From assembly GCF_027924605.1 (NCBI RefSeq), contig NZ_AP027042.1, positions 3,015,524 through 3,079,523 of the forward strand: 64,000 nt of DNA, read 5' to 3'. This document shows positions 9,414-17,714 of this stretch, in pieces (the stretch's first letter is position 1; each line of letters opens with the position of its first letter). This stretch comes from Dyella sp. GSA-30 (GTDB lineage: Bacteria; Pseudomonadota; Gammaproteobacteria; Xanthomonadales; Rhodanobacteraceae). Below the pieces are notes generated by a model. It searched no databases and was not told the DNA's origin. It saw nothing but the letters and a program-made list of their open reading frames with translations. The position numbers were made by a program, and so were the translations under genes.

Positions 9414-9743
9414 ATGGCAAAGAAACAGGCTGTCATTCAGGCGGATGAGACCGTGACCTTCATCAACGTGTTTGATGTCGATCCGGACAAGCAGCAGGAA
9501 TTGATCAAGGTGCTCAACGAGGGCGCTGCAAAAGTCATCAGCAAGCGCCCAGGCTTCATCTCCGCGAGCATCCTGGCAAGCAAGGACGGCACGCGGGTGG
9601 TGAATTATGCGCAGTGGCGTTCGTTGGACGATATCAAGGCAACGCGTGAAGATCCCAACGCTGCGCCTTTCGCCAAGAAGAGTGCCGAGCTTGCCAAGGC
9701 CACGCCGCACGTTTACACGGTTTCGTCCGTCCATAGCGTCTAA
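9414..9743 (+). CDS. ABM-type antibiotic biosynthesis monooxygenase of the phz cluster
   Basis: The 109-residue protein is a single ABM domain (dimeric alpha/beta barrel): VTFINVFDVDPDKQQEL, then RPGFISASILASKDGTRVVNYAQW. Such proteins oxidise or rearrange polycyclic quinols without cofactor, or bind them. A similar small gene, LaPhzX, accompanies the Lysobacter phenazine cluster, where as I recall it lowers the toxicity of the N-oxide product. Two in-frame ATGs exist; the one at 9414 leaves six bases after AAGGAA, whereas the one at 9408 leaves none. It lies between phzM and phzS, with gaps of 145 and 93 bases. Confidence 0.8.
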   Translation: MAKKQAVIQADETVTFINVFDVDPDKQQELIKVLNEGAAKVISKRPGFISASILASKDGTRVVNYAQWRSLDDIKATREDPNAAPFAKKSAELAKATPHVYTVSSVHSV

Positions 9744-9836
9744 CTCGCTGCAAATCGCTGCGGGATGCCGGTTACCGGCTCCCGCTCAACGAGGGCGGGT
9801 TCCCACGGTCACCTAAGTTCTTCAGGAACGGCAATC

Positions 9837-11051
9837 ATGGCGAACACTCAGTCGAAGATCGTGATTGCCGGTGCGGGCATCGGCGGCTTGTCATGTGCGC
9901 TGGCGCTTCATGCGCGTGGCTTCTCCAACATCACCCTTCTTGAGGCCGCGTCTGAATTTCGGCGTGTCGGTGTCGGAATCAATATTCAGCCGCTTGCAAT
10001 CGCCGAATTGGCGCTTGTTGGATTGAATGATCAGTTAGATCGCTTCGGCATCCGAACCCGCGCACTGGACTATTGTGACTCGCATGGCCAACGCCTCGGC
10101 ACGGAGTTGCGTGGCATAGGCGCGGGGCATCGGTTTCCGCAGTATTCGCTTCATCGCGGCGATCTGCAGCACATGCTGCTGGAGGCCGTTCGAGATCGCC
10201 TGGGTGATCAAAGCATTATTCGGGGCGCCCGAATTGACCGATTCCGCGAGGAGAAGGACGGGGTCATCGTCGAGTCGAGACATGCGACGTCCGGCGCTCA
10301 GCGGACCCTTATTTCGGACCTGCTCATCGGTGCAGAAGGTTGGCGTTCCAACGTCCGAGCTCAATTGCATCCCGAGGCGATGGCAGTGAGGCATGCTCGT
10401 GTTCAAATGTGGCGAGGTGTCACTGAGATCAACGAGTTTCTGGATGGTGAGACGATGATTGTTGCCAACGACAATCAGACTCGCCGGCTCATTGCTTATC
10501 CCATCAGTGCCGCCCACAGATCAGAAGGCAAGGCCTTGATCAATTGGGTTTGCCTCGTCCCCGATGCATTGCTTCCTGCGAGCGCGCTGAATTCACCCGT
10601 CAAGGAGCGGGCGTCAGTAGAGGAAGTCCTGGATCAGTACAAACACTGGCGGATGGAATGGCTTGATCTAGAGAAGCTATTGGGTGGCAGCGCCAACGTC
10701 TATCGCGATTCCATGGTGGATCGAGAGCCGCTAACGTACTGGGGGACTGGGCGCGTCACGCTATTAGGCGATGCTGCTCATCTCATGTATCCGGTCGGAG
10801 CACATGGGGGCTCACAGGCGATCCTTGATGGATTCACGCTGGCGGATGCGCTCACCGAATCTGACGACGTGACGAGTGCGCTTCGCTGCTATGAGGCCGT
10901 GCGTCAACCGGCCACCAGCCAGGTGGTTCATGCCAATCGCGATCGCGACGCCGCCGAACGCGCCATGGCTGATCGGTCGGAGCAGGAGAAGGCCGCCGCT
11001 TTGACCAACATTACCCAAACCTATAACGCCATCGTCGAGCGTACCGCGTGA
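9837..11051 (+). CDS. phzS: PhzS-type FAD-dependent phenazine hydroxylase
   Basis: This 404-residue group A flavoprotein monooxygenase matches the 402 or so of Pseudomonas PhzS. It has an N-terminal dinucleotide fold GAGIGG (12-17), GAEGWRSNVR in place of the usual GADG motif, and the FAD-ribityl motif GDAAHLMYPVGAHGG from about residue 311. PhzS hydroxylates with decarboxylation at C1, giving 1-hydroxyphenazine from the 1-carboxylate; on the 1,6-dicarboxylate two rounds would give 1,6-dihydroxyphenazine. AGGAA precedes the ATG at 9837. The N-oxygenase starts 70 bases downstream, so the two are probably co-transcribed. Confidence 0.88.
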   Translation: MANTQSKIVIAGAGIGGLSCALALHARGFSNITLLEAASEFRRVGVGINIQPLAIAELALVGLNDQLDRFGIRTRALDYCDSHGQRLGTELRGIGAGHRFPQYSLHRGDLQHMLLEAVRDRLGDQSIIRGARIDRFREEKDGVIVESRHATSGAQRTLISDLLIGAEGWRSNVRAQLHPEAMAVRHARVQMWRGVTEINEFLDGETMIVANDNQTRRLIAYPISAAHRSEGKALINWVCLVPDALLPASALNSPVKERASVEEVLDQYKHWRMEWLDLEKLLGGSANVYRDSMVDREPLTYWGTGRVTLLGDAAHLMYPVGAHGGSQAILDGFTLADALTESDDVTSALRCYEAVRQPATSQVVHANRDRDAAERAMADRSEQEKAAALTNITQTYNAIVERTA

Positions 11052-11121
11052 ACGTCTGCGCCAGGTGGCGCAGGAAGTAGCGTGGGTTGTGCAGGCGAGC
11101 GTAACCCTGAGGAGTGACCTC

Positions 11122-12780
11122 GTGAATCACCATGACCAAACGCATCTAGACAGCACACGATTCGATGCAATCGTGATCGGTACGGGCATCGCCGGCATCT
11201 ACATGTTGCACAAGCTGAAGAACGAGCTCGGTTTTACCGTCCGAGCGTTCGAGAAGGGCGGTGGTGTCGGTGGTACGTGGTTTTGGAACCGCTACCCAGG
11301 GGCTCGATCGGACACCGAAAGTTCCGTCTACCGGTACTCGTTCGACCAGGAGACCTATCCGGACTGGAAATGGCATCGTCGCTACACCGATCAATCGGAC
11401 ATGTCCGCCTATCTTAATGCGATTGTCGATCGGCACCATCTGCGTGAGCACATCCAGTTCAACACCGCGATCGTGTCGGCCATCTTCGACGAAGAGACCG
11501 CCGAATGGGCAGTCGAAACCGCCAATGGCGTTGTGTTTCACTCTCGATACTTGGTCACGGCAATCGGTGTCTTGTCTAAGCGTAATATCCCCGAGTTCAA
11601 GGGCACCGAAACTTTTAAAGGGCTCCAAGTGCACACTGGCGCTTGGCCGGAAGGGCTGTCCCTGGCCGGGAAGCGGGTGGGCATCATTGGCACCGGCTCC
11701 ACTGGGGTTCAGTTTATTCCCGCTGCGGCGCGCGAAGCGGCTCATCTCACTGTCTTCCAGCGATCGGCCCAGTATTGTGTGCCTGCAGGTGAGAACCGAA
11801 TGTCCGAGGAGTTCGTGGACGTCTACCGGGCCAATTTCCAGTCTTACTGGCAGGGCATTCGAGGTTCCCGGATCGCTTGCGGTTTTGAAGAAAGCGCGGT
11901 GCCGGCGATGAGCGTGGCTACCGAAGAGAGACAGCGCATCTTCCAGCAGGCGTGGGACGCAGGGAACGGTTTTCGGTTCATGTTCGGCACGTTCTCGGAT
12001 ATTGCCATCGATCCCGCCGCAAACGAGGCGGCTGCCTCCTTCATTTGCGGCAAGATTCGTGAGATCGTGAAGGACCCCGAGACAGCGAAGAAGCTGTGCC
12101 CCACGGAGCTCTACGCCAAGCGCCCAGTGTGTGCAGACGGCTACTACGAGACTTTCAATCGAGACAATGTGTCTCTGGTCGATTTGAAAACAAATGCCAT
12201 TCGAGAATTCACCCCAGCCGGAGTGGTGACAGAGGACGGAATCGAACATCCGCTCGATGTGCTCGCCTTTGCCACGGGCTTTGAATGTGTGGAGGGCAGC
12301 TACCTGGAGATGAACATTCGCGGACGCAGCGGGGAGGCACTGCGTGACCACTGGAAGGAAGAGCCGACCAGCTATCTGGGCATCACGGTGCATGGATTTC
12401 CGAATTTATTCATGGTGCTCGGCCCCAATAGTGCGTTTAGCAACTTGCCGCCGAGTATTGAGACCCAGGTCGAGTGGATCGCTGAACTGATCGGGCATGC
12501 CGAGCGGGAAGGGATTGCCACAGTGGAAACGACAGTTGAAGCCGAAGCGGGCTGGACCGAGACATGCAAGCAGATCGCGGCTTATACCCTCTTTCCACAA
12601 GTCAAGTCCTGGATCTTTGGTGCCAATCTTCCGGGCAGGCCCAATCGAGTCCTCTTCTACTTCGGCGGCCTGGCGGGTTACCGTGAGACCTTGGACAATA
12701 TCCGCGTAAACGGTTTCGCTGGTTATCAGTTGCCCACGAAGGCATCCAAGCACGTCGCCGAAGAAGAGGCAGCGACCTAG
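11122..12780 (+). CDS. Baeyer-Villiger-like flavin N-oxygenase, LaPhzNO1 type
   Basis: The 552-residue protein is a two-dinucleotide-fold flavin monooxygenase. It shows GTGIAG at 20-25 (FAD), GGTWFWNRYPGARSD, the Baeyer-Villiger fingerprint FKGLQVHTGAWP at about 165-176, and a second GTGSTG at about 190 (NADPH). Lysobacter LaPhzNO1 has this architecture but N-oxidises the phenazine ring. Its place beside phzS and phzM makes heteroaromatic N-oxidation more likely here than ester formation. The start is GTG at 11122, set by GGAGTGACCTC directly upstream. A strong terminator follows 38 bases after the stop. Which nitrogen, and how many, cannot be read from sequence. Confidence 0.85.
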   Translation: MNHHDQTHLDSTRFDAIVIGTGIAGIYMLHKLKNELGFTVRAFEKGGGVGGTWFWNRYPGARSDTESSVYRYSFDQETYPDWKWHRRYTDQSDMSAYLNAIVDRHHLREHIQFNTAIVSAIFDEETAEWAVETANGVVFHSRYLVTAIGVLSKRNIPEFKGTETFKGLQVHTGAWPEGLSLAGKRVGIIGTGSTGVQFIPAAAREAAHLTVFQRSAQYCVPAGENRMSEEFVDVYRANFQSYWQGIRGSRIACGFEESAVPAMSVATEERQRIFQQAWDAGNGFRFMFGTFSDIAIDPAANEAAASFICGKIREIVKDPETAKKLCPTELYAKRPVCADGYYETFNRDNVSLVDLKTNAIREFTPAGVVTEDGIEHPLDVLAFATGFECVEGSYLEMNIRGRSGEALRDHWKEEPTSYLGITVHGFPNLFMVLGPNSAFSNLPPSIETQVEWIAELIGHAEREGIATVETTVEAEAGWTETCKQIAAYTLFPQVKSWIFGANLPGRPNRVLFYFGGLAGYRETLDNIRVNGFAGYQLPTKASKHVAEEEAAT

Positions 12781-12818
12781 GGCCTATCTCTTAGTCAGAA
12801 AAATCGAGTTGAAGTTGT

Positions 12819-12858
12819 AGAAAGCCCCGTGTTATCCAACACGGGGCTTTCTATTAGG
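12819..12858 (+). terminator. Terminator of the phenazine tailoring operon
   Basis: A 15-bp perfect stem, AGAAAGCCCCGTGTT with ATCC loop and its complement, is followed by a T-rich tail. It lies 38 bases after the N-oxygenase stop and separates the tailoring genes from the regulator. Confidence 0.85.
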
Positions 12859-13372
12859 GGTTTTTTACGGTGTTGACGGTTTCGATGTGATTGCCGAGCC
12901 GTTAGTAATATGAGGCTTGGTTCAAGATTTATCAAAGTGGTCAACGGTCATTTGAATAAATCTAACGAACGGCCAATTGACACCATGGCAATACTATTGT
13001 CTGATCCGGTCGCAGCACCTCGATTGAGCAAAGAGGGCCGATACCTAAATGACGTGATCGGCCTTGGATCGCGGTGGCGTGGGATCGAAGGGATGGGATG
13101 ATGCGTTAAAGCCCATCGGTAATTCGATTTCTACACGTCGCGTCTTCACATTGCGGTGGTTGATCCATTCGGCGAGCAGCTGGCGGGCCGACTGGGCAAG
13201 TCGTGCATCGCAAGAACGTGAGCTATTCGTAAGAGTTTCGATCGGGCATTCCGGAGTGAATGACCCATGGATTTTTGTGCCTGGAACTCGGCTTGGGCAT
13301 CGTGATGGCGGACGCTGACGGCGCGGTGAAGTCCGTCGAGGATGTACTCAACTCAGCGCAAGGACATGGAAG
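12859..13372. other. 514-bp region before the PAS-LuxR gene
   Basis: No gene is supported. A minus-strand open stretch around 13090-13270 encodes SARQLLAEWINHR followed by RRVEIELPMGF, which is reminiscent of the C-terminus of LacI-family repressors. It is truncated at both ends and has no start signals. The left part (12890-13000) is AT-rich. The region probably holds the promoter of the downstream regulator and perhaps debris of an older gene. Confidence 0.3.
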
Positions 13373-14137
13373 ATGAATCAGACAATCAGCAAAGCATTTG
13401 CGCGCATGATCGATCAGATGCCGGGTGCCTGTGGATGTAAGAATGAGCATTCTGTATTTATCTGTGCGAATGAAGAATTTAAAGCGATAGCAGGGTTGCG
13501 TTCGGGTGATTGCATTGTTGGAATGACCGATTTTGATTTGCCTGGCGAGATGGCGTTTCATGCAAAAACGTTTCAAGAACAAGACAGATATGTATTAGAA
13601 AATCAGGTGCCGATTACAACTTTTAACGTATACCGTATGAAGTGTGCGAGGATAAATGCGTATCTTGTCAATAAAAAGCCATTTTTTGATCAAGAGGCCC
13701 AGGCGCGCGGTATCTTGATGCATTTGACAGATATGTCTGCGCTGAATGTTGGCCTCCTGGGTCCTTACCACCAAGAGTCGGGCAGAGTGTTCGGTGGTCA
13801 CCGTTCACCACTGGGGGTGAGCTACGTCATCGCGGGAGGGGATACAGATTTGGATATCACTCGACGGGAATATGAGGTGTTGTTCTTCCTGCTGCGCGGC
13901 GCGACAGCGAAGCGCATCGGTCAGTTTCTGTCGATTTCGTCCCGGACGGTCGAGCAATATGTGACCATCTTGAAAGAAAAGTTTGAAGTACTAACCAAGC
14001 AGGAGCTGATCGAGAAAGCCATCTTGATGGGCTACTACTACGTCATGCCGGACTCAGTTTTACGCGTCGTCCGAAGTGATGTTGGTGAGGTTCGTTCGGT
14101 GCTACGAGGTAGGGCGCATGCCCCTGTCATAGTTTGA
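13373..14137 (+). CDS. PAS-LuxR transcriptional regulator next to the phz cluster
   Basis: The 254-residue protein has an N-terminal PAS-like sensor (about residues 10-125, with ANEEFKAIAGLRSGD and GMTDFDLPGEMA) and a C-terminal LuxR-type helix-turn-helix (about 160-225: LDITRREYEVLFFLLRGAT, KRIGQFLSISSRTVEQY). It has neither the acyl-homoserine-lactone-binding domain of PhzR-like quorum regulators nor a phosphoreceiver domain. The PAS half is visibly AT-richer than the neighbouring genes, which hints at separate acquisition. It is separated from the tailoring operon by a terminator, so it has its own promoter. Control of the phz genes is inferred from position; the ligand is unknown. GGAAG lies very near the ATG, with AAGGA further upstream. 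Confidence 0.8.
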   Translation: MNQTISKAFARMIDQMPGACGCKNEHSVFICANEEFKAIAGLRSGDCIVGMTDFDLPGEMAFHAKTFQEQDRYVLENQVPITTFNVYRMKCARINAYLVNKKPFFDQEAQARGILMHLTDMSALNVGLLGPYHQESGRVFGGHRSPLGVSYVIAGGDTDLDITRREYEVLFFLLRGATAKRIGQFLSISSRTVEQYVTILKEKFEVLTKQELIEKAILMGYYYVMPDSVLRVVRSDVGEVRSVLRGRAHAPVIV

Positions 14138-14305
14138 TGCCTCAGTGAGGAGGCGATCGCCTTCTAACGACGTGCCAAAATCGACTGCGGTAAACCTTCA
14201 GTTGCGATCGCGTTCCCTGACCTTGGAATGGGGCGGATGATGGGCCAGGTTAGCCTCGGCGCGATCTTCTGCCTAAATAATTCGAAGTTCTTGCTCTACA
14301 CCATT

Positions 14306-14337
14306 CCAAAAAACCGCACACTTGCGACATGCGGTTT
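14306..14337 (-). terminator. Minus-strand terminator-like hairpin without an obvious gene
   Basis: On the minus strand, AAACCGCA, an 11-nt loop and TGCGGTTT are followed by TTT. It points at a transcript coming from the right, yet no supported minus-strand gene lies within 600 bp. A small RNA or a lost gene would explain it. Confidence 0.5.
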
Positions 14338-14709
14338 GAGCATCCATGTGAGCGTCTGTCGGAATGACGTGCGGGGCATGCGACGTGACCTTGGCCAGTT
14401 GTTTCCTTGCCAACCCAACAATGCTCGATCTCGTACCGATGCTGCCGGTCTTTCCAAAGCAAGAGCGACCGAGCGGGCGTTGAACCTGCCTGCGCGTTCT
14501 TCCGTCAGCTTCGCGAATGGTAAGTCTTGTTGAATGACGGAATGGGGCACGGATGCAAGTAGAAGCTGCCTTCAGAACAGCATTCGCGCAGCTCGCCTAT
14601 GCCTCAGCCACGATCGAATTCTCGATCCCATTCGCCTGCAACGCCTGCAGGTGGATTGCCACGTCGTCGCCATGAGATGCGACATGAAGGGATTATGAAT
14701 GGAGGCATG

Positions 14710-14723
14710 GACGTCTAGACGTC
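14710..14723. promoter_or_regulatory. Met-box-like tandem palindrome upstream of a TonB receptor
   Basis: GACGTCTAGACGTC, extended as GGACGTCT-AGACGTCT, equals two adjacent copies of the AGACGTCT box bound by MetJ in enterobacteria, with one mismatch. It lies about 270 bp before the receptor start. Whether this organism has a MetJ is not shown here. Confidence 0.4.
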
Positions 14724-14990
14724 TCATCGCATGAAGTTCTTTGGCGAGTCACGGGATCGTAACTTTTGCACTGCATCATTTGCGCACTGACGCGCAGATT
14801 CGCACGATCCAGGGGGAGTTATCGGCGTCGCGCTCTTCGCGCGTGTGCTGGTGCCACGCCGCATGTCGGCGTCATTCCTGTTGAACGCCCACCCCGGGGC
14901 GATCTGCGCTAAGCATTGTTGTAATTCGATGCCGTAGTGGCTTGGCCGCTTTGGCGAGCATTCTTTGCGCGACATCACTTGAGGAACTCC

Positions 14991-17513
14991 ATGATTTTCG
15001 ATCAAAGCAGAGCGTTTCGGTTGCCGGCGACGCCTATCCATTCCGAGCTCGAAGAGCTTTCTGTGCGTGGAGGGACGCATTCGCAGCGCAAGCTCGCAGG
15101 CGCGGGTGGCAAGGTCAAGCTATTGGCCGCGAGCGTACTGACCGTGTTGAGCGCCATAGCGCATGCGGGCGGCAGCGACATGCCGCAGGCGCCGGTCTCA
15201 GTGACGACTGCCACCAGCGGGACCGCGGCAACCGGCGGCACGCCGGACAATGCCACCCAGGACACCGCCAAGCAGCTCGATGTGGTGAGCGTTTCGGCGA
15301 AGAACAGCACGCGTTCGGCGGTGTCGCTGAGCGGCTCGGAGATCCAGAAGATCCTGCCCGGCACCAGTCCGCTGCAAGCGATCCAGACGCTGCCTGGCGT
15401 GCTGTATCGCACTGCCGATCCGTGGGGCAACAACGAGCAGAATGCATCGCTGTTCGTGCATGGCTTCAACGGCCAACAGCTTGGTTACACCATGGATGGG
15501 ATCCCCCTGGGTGACCAGCAGTACGGTAACTACAATGGCCTGACGCCACAGCGCGCGATTATCAGCGAGGACATCAGCAGCGTCACCTTGTTCTCAGGCG
15601 CCGGCGACCTGGCCACCGCATCCACCTCCAATCTCGGCGGCAGCGTAGCCACCTTCTCCAGCGATCCGGCGGCTGAAATGGGTGGTCGCTTTTCGCAGAC
15701 CATCGGCAGCCACGATGCCACGCGCACCTATGCGCGCTTCGATACCGGCCGCTTCGCCGGCGACAATTCGGCCTATGTCTCGGTAATGCACCAGGATCAG
15801 CGTGCATGGGATTTCCGTGGCCATCAGCGCGGCAACCAGCTTGACGGCAAGTTCGTGCATCACGACGAGCACGGCACTTTCACTTTTTTTGCCGACTATT
15901 CGGACAAGACCGAGCCGAATGAGGACTCCATCTATCACGGCACGGTGGCGGGCCAGGGTGGCATGCCATACACGCGCGCCTTCATGTATCCGGATTTCCA
16001 GCAGGCGCTGAACTATCTCGGCGCCAATGGCGCGCCGCCGGCCGCGGACGGCAACAACTACCGCAACTACTATAGCGATGCGCAGCGTACCGATTACCTC
16101 ACCTACGCCAAGTACGAGTGGAACCTTAGCGATTCGCTGACCTGGTCCAACCAGGTGTATTTCCATCACGACGATGGCGCCGGCGTCGTGGCCGGGCCGA
16201 TCCAGGTCGCCGGTCTGCCTGCGCTGTTCGCGGTGTATTTCCCGAACCAGAATCTGAAGCAGGTGTTCGGCGGATCCGGTTATGCGATCCGTACCACCGA
16301 ATACGATATCAATCGCCGCGGCTGGCTGTCCGCAGTGAACTGGAATACCGACACCAACGAACTAAGCACGGGCGTTTGGTGGGAACACAATCAGGTGTCG
16401 CAGGACCGGCGCTGGTATCCGCTCGACGTGAACAATCCGGGTGCTTCTACACCGTATTCGCGGCCGAACAATCCGCTGATCACCCAGTATGAAGACAAGG
16501 CACGCAGCGACGTCATTCAGCCCTACGTGTCCGACCTGTGGCGTGTTGCGCCGGACATCACGCTGCAGGCCGGCTTCAAGTCGAGCTTCCAGTACGCCGA
16601 CGGCTGGTACCCGGTCGAGCCGTTGCCCAATTCCACCGTGGGTGTGACGCAATACCCCAACGGCACCATCAACAGCCACAAGGCTTTTCTGCCGCAGCTC
16701 GGTGCAACCTGGGAGGTCAGCGCGCACGACGAGCTGTTCTTCAATGCGCAGCAGAACATGCGCCAGTTTGCTACCGCCAACAACCTGTCGCCATGGAGCC
16801 TGGGCAGCCAGCAGGCATTCAATATCTTCAAGCAGACGGTGAAGCCTGAAACGGCGTGGGTGTACGAACTTGGCCTGCGTTCACAGCATGATTTTGATGT
16901 CGGTCCGTTCACCGGCCTGGATAGCCAGGTCAGCGTCTACCACGTGAATTTCTCCAACCGTCTGCTGCAGATCAGCCCGACGCCAGTGATTTCCTCGATT
17001 GTCGGTGGTGCATCGATCATCCAGAACGTCGGCAGCGTCACCACCGATGGCGCCGATCTCGCCGCGACGCTGCATATGGGCGAGCACTTCAGCATCTACG
17101 ACGCGGTGTCCTACAACCACTCCAAGTACGACGACAACTATTTCAGCGGTACAACGTTAGTGCCGACCGCTGGCAAGAAGGTGCCGGGCAGTCCGGAATG
17201 GATGAACAAGTTCATCATCAGTGCGAACTACGGACGCTTCACCGGGCAGCTGAGCGGTGACACGGTGGGCAAGGTTTACGCGACCTATACCAACGACCTG
17301 TCGATATCGGGTTATTTCTTGATGGGTGCCCAGCTCAGCTATGCGTTGCCGCTGGACAGTTTCCTGCACGATGCCAAGCTCAGCCTGAACGTGACCAACG
17401 TGACTGATCGCAAGGGTAACTACCAGGTGGTGGTGGGGGCCGCTTCGGGCACCTACAACACTTACCCGATCGCGCCGCGGCAGTGGTTCCTCACCTTCTC
17501 GACGAAGATCTGA
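14991..17513 (+). CDS. TonB-dependent outer-membrane receptor
   Basis: With the ATG at 14991 (GAGGA seven bases upstream) the protein has 840 residues. About 40 polar residues precede a hydrophobic signal-like segment (LLAASVLTVLSAIAHA). A linker with a TonB-box-like LDVVSVSA follows, then a plug domain (QAIQTLPGVLYRT, SLFVHGFNGQQLGYTMDGIPLG) and a long beta-barrel ending in an aromatic-rich strand, FLTFSTKI. Such receptors import scarce ligands using the proton motive force. The ligand is unknown; the GlpQ-like gene downstream and the met-box-like site upstream are the only hints. The long N-terminal extension before the signal is seen in some Xanthomonadales receptors, but could also mean a later true start. 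Confidence 0.9.
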   Translation: MIFDQSRAFRLPATPIHSELEELSVRGGTHSQRKLAGAGGKVKLLAASVLTVLSAIAHAGGSDMPQAPVSVTTATSGTAATGGTPDNATQDTAKQLDVVSVSAKNSTRSAVSLSGSEIQKILPGTSPLQAIQTLPGVLYRTADPWGNNEQNASLFVHGFNGQQLGYTMDGIPLGDQQYGNYNGLTPQRAIISEDISSVTLFSGAGDLATASTSNLGGSVATFSSDPAAEMGGRFSQTIGSHDATRTYARFDTGRFAGDNSAYVSVMHQDQRAWDFRGHQRGNQLDGKFVHHDEHGTFTFFADYSDKTEPNEDSIYHGTVAGQGGMPYTRAFMYPDFQQALNYLGANGAPPAADGNNYRNYYSDAQRTDYLTYAKYEWNLSDSLTWSNQVYFHHDDGAGVVAGPIQVAGLPALFAVYFPNQNLKQVFGGSGYAIRTTEYDINRRGWLSAVNWNTDTNELSTGVWWEHNQVSQDRRWYPLDVNNPGASTPYSRPNNPLITQYEDKARSDVIQPYVSDLWRVAPDITLQAGFKSSFQYADGWYPVEPLPNSTVGVTQYPNGTINSHKAFLPQLGATWEVSAHDELFFNAQQNMRQFATANNLSPWSLGSQQAFNIFKQTVKPETAWVYELGLRSQHDFDVGPFTGLDSQVSVYHVNFSNRLLQISPTPVISSIVGGASIIQNVGSVTTDGADLAATLHMGEHFSIYDAVSYNHSKYDDNYFSGTTLVPTAGKKVPGSPEWMNKFIISANYGRFTGQLSGDTVGKVYATYTNDLSISGYFLMGAQLSYALPLDSFLHDAKLSLNVTNVTDRKGNYQVVVGAASGTYNTYPIAPRQWFLTFSTKI

Positions 17514-17587
17514 TAGGACGCTCTATCAGGCATTCGCGACATAGGTAGAGATTCTGTCGTTCCCAAGTTGTCCTGCTGGCTTAAGGG

Positions 17588-17615
17588 CGCCTCGATATCC
17601 TTCGAGGCGTTCTTT
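17588..17615 (+). terminator. Terminator after the TonB receptor
   Basis: The stem CGCCTCGA/TCGAGGCG with a 6-nt loop and a TTCTTTC tail lies 75 bases after the receptor stop, between it and the phosphodiesterase gene. Confidence 0.65.
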
Positions 17616-17714
17616 CGAGTCAAGGACGAATCGTTGCGACAAGCCCAAGCGCCTGCACGACGGAGCAGGCGCCGATATGGCTCATGTCGGATTTCAAACC
17701 CACGGAGGCAAGAC

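Larger units (their letters stand above)
14138..14990. other. 850-bp region without a clear gene, right flank of the phz cluster
   Basis: Short frames on both strands do not look like proteins and lack start sites. A minus-strand terminator-like hairpin (14306-14337) and a met-box-like palindrome (14710-14723) are the only definite signals. The rest may be the long leader of the TonB-dependent receptor plus debris. Confidence 0.5.

Noticed and set aside
13060-13320. LacI-family repressor fragment on the minus strand
   Set aside because: Only a weak resemblance over about 35 residues, with no start, no DNA-binding domain and no continuation; left as a remark in the intergenic entry.
14228-14550. 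Overlapping open frames on both strands after the PAS-LuxR gene
   Set aside because: No ribosome-binding sites, odd composition, and no family resemblance; the only sound signal there is the minus-strand hairpin.
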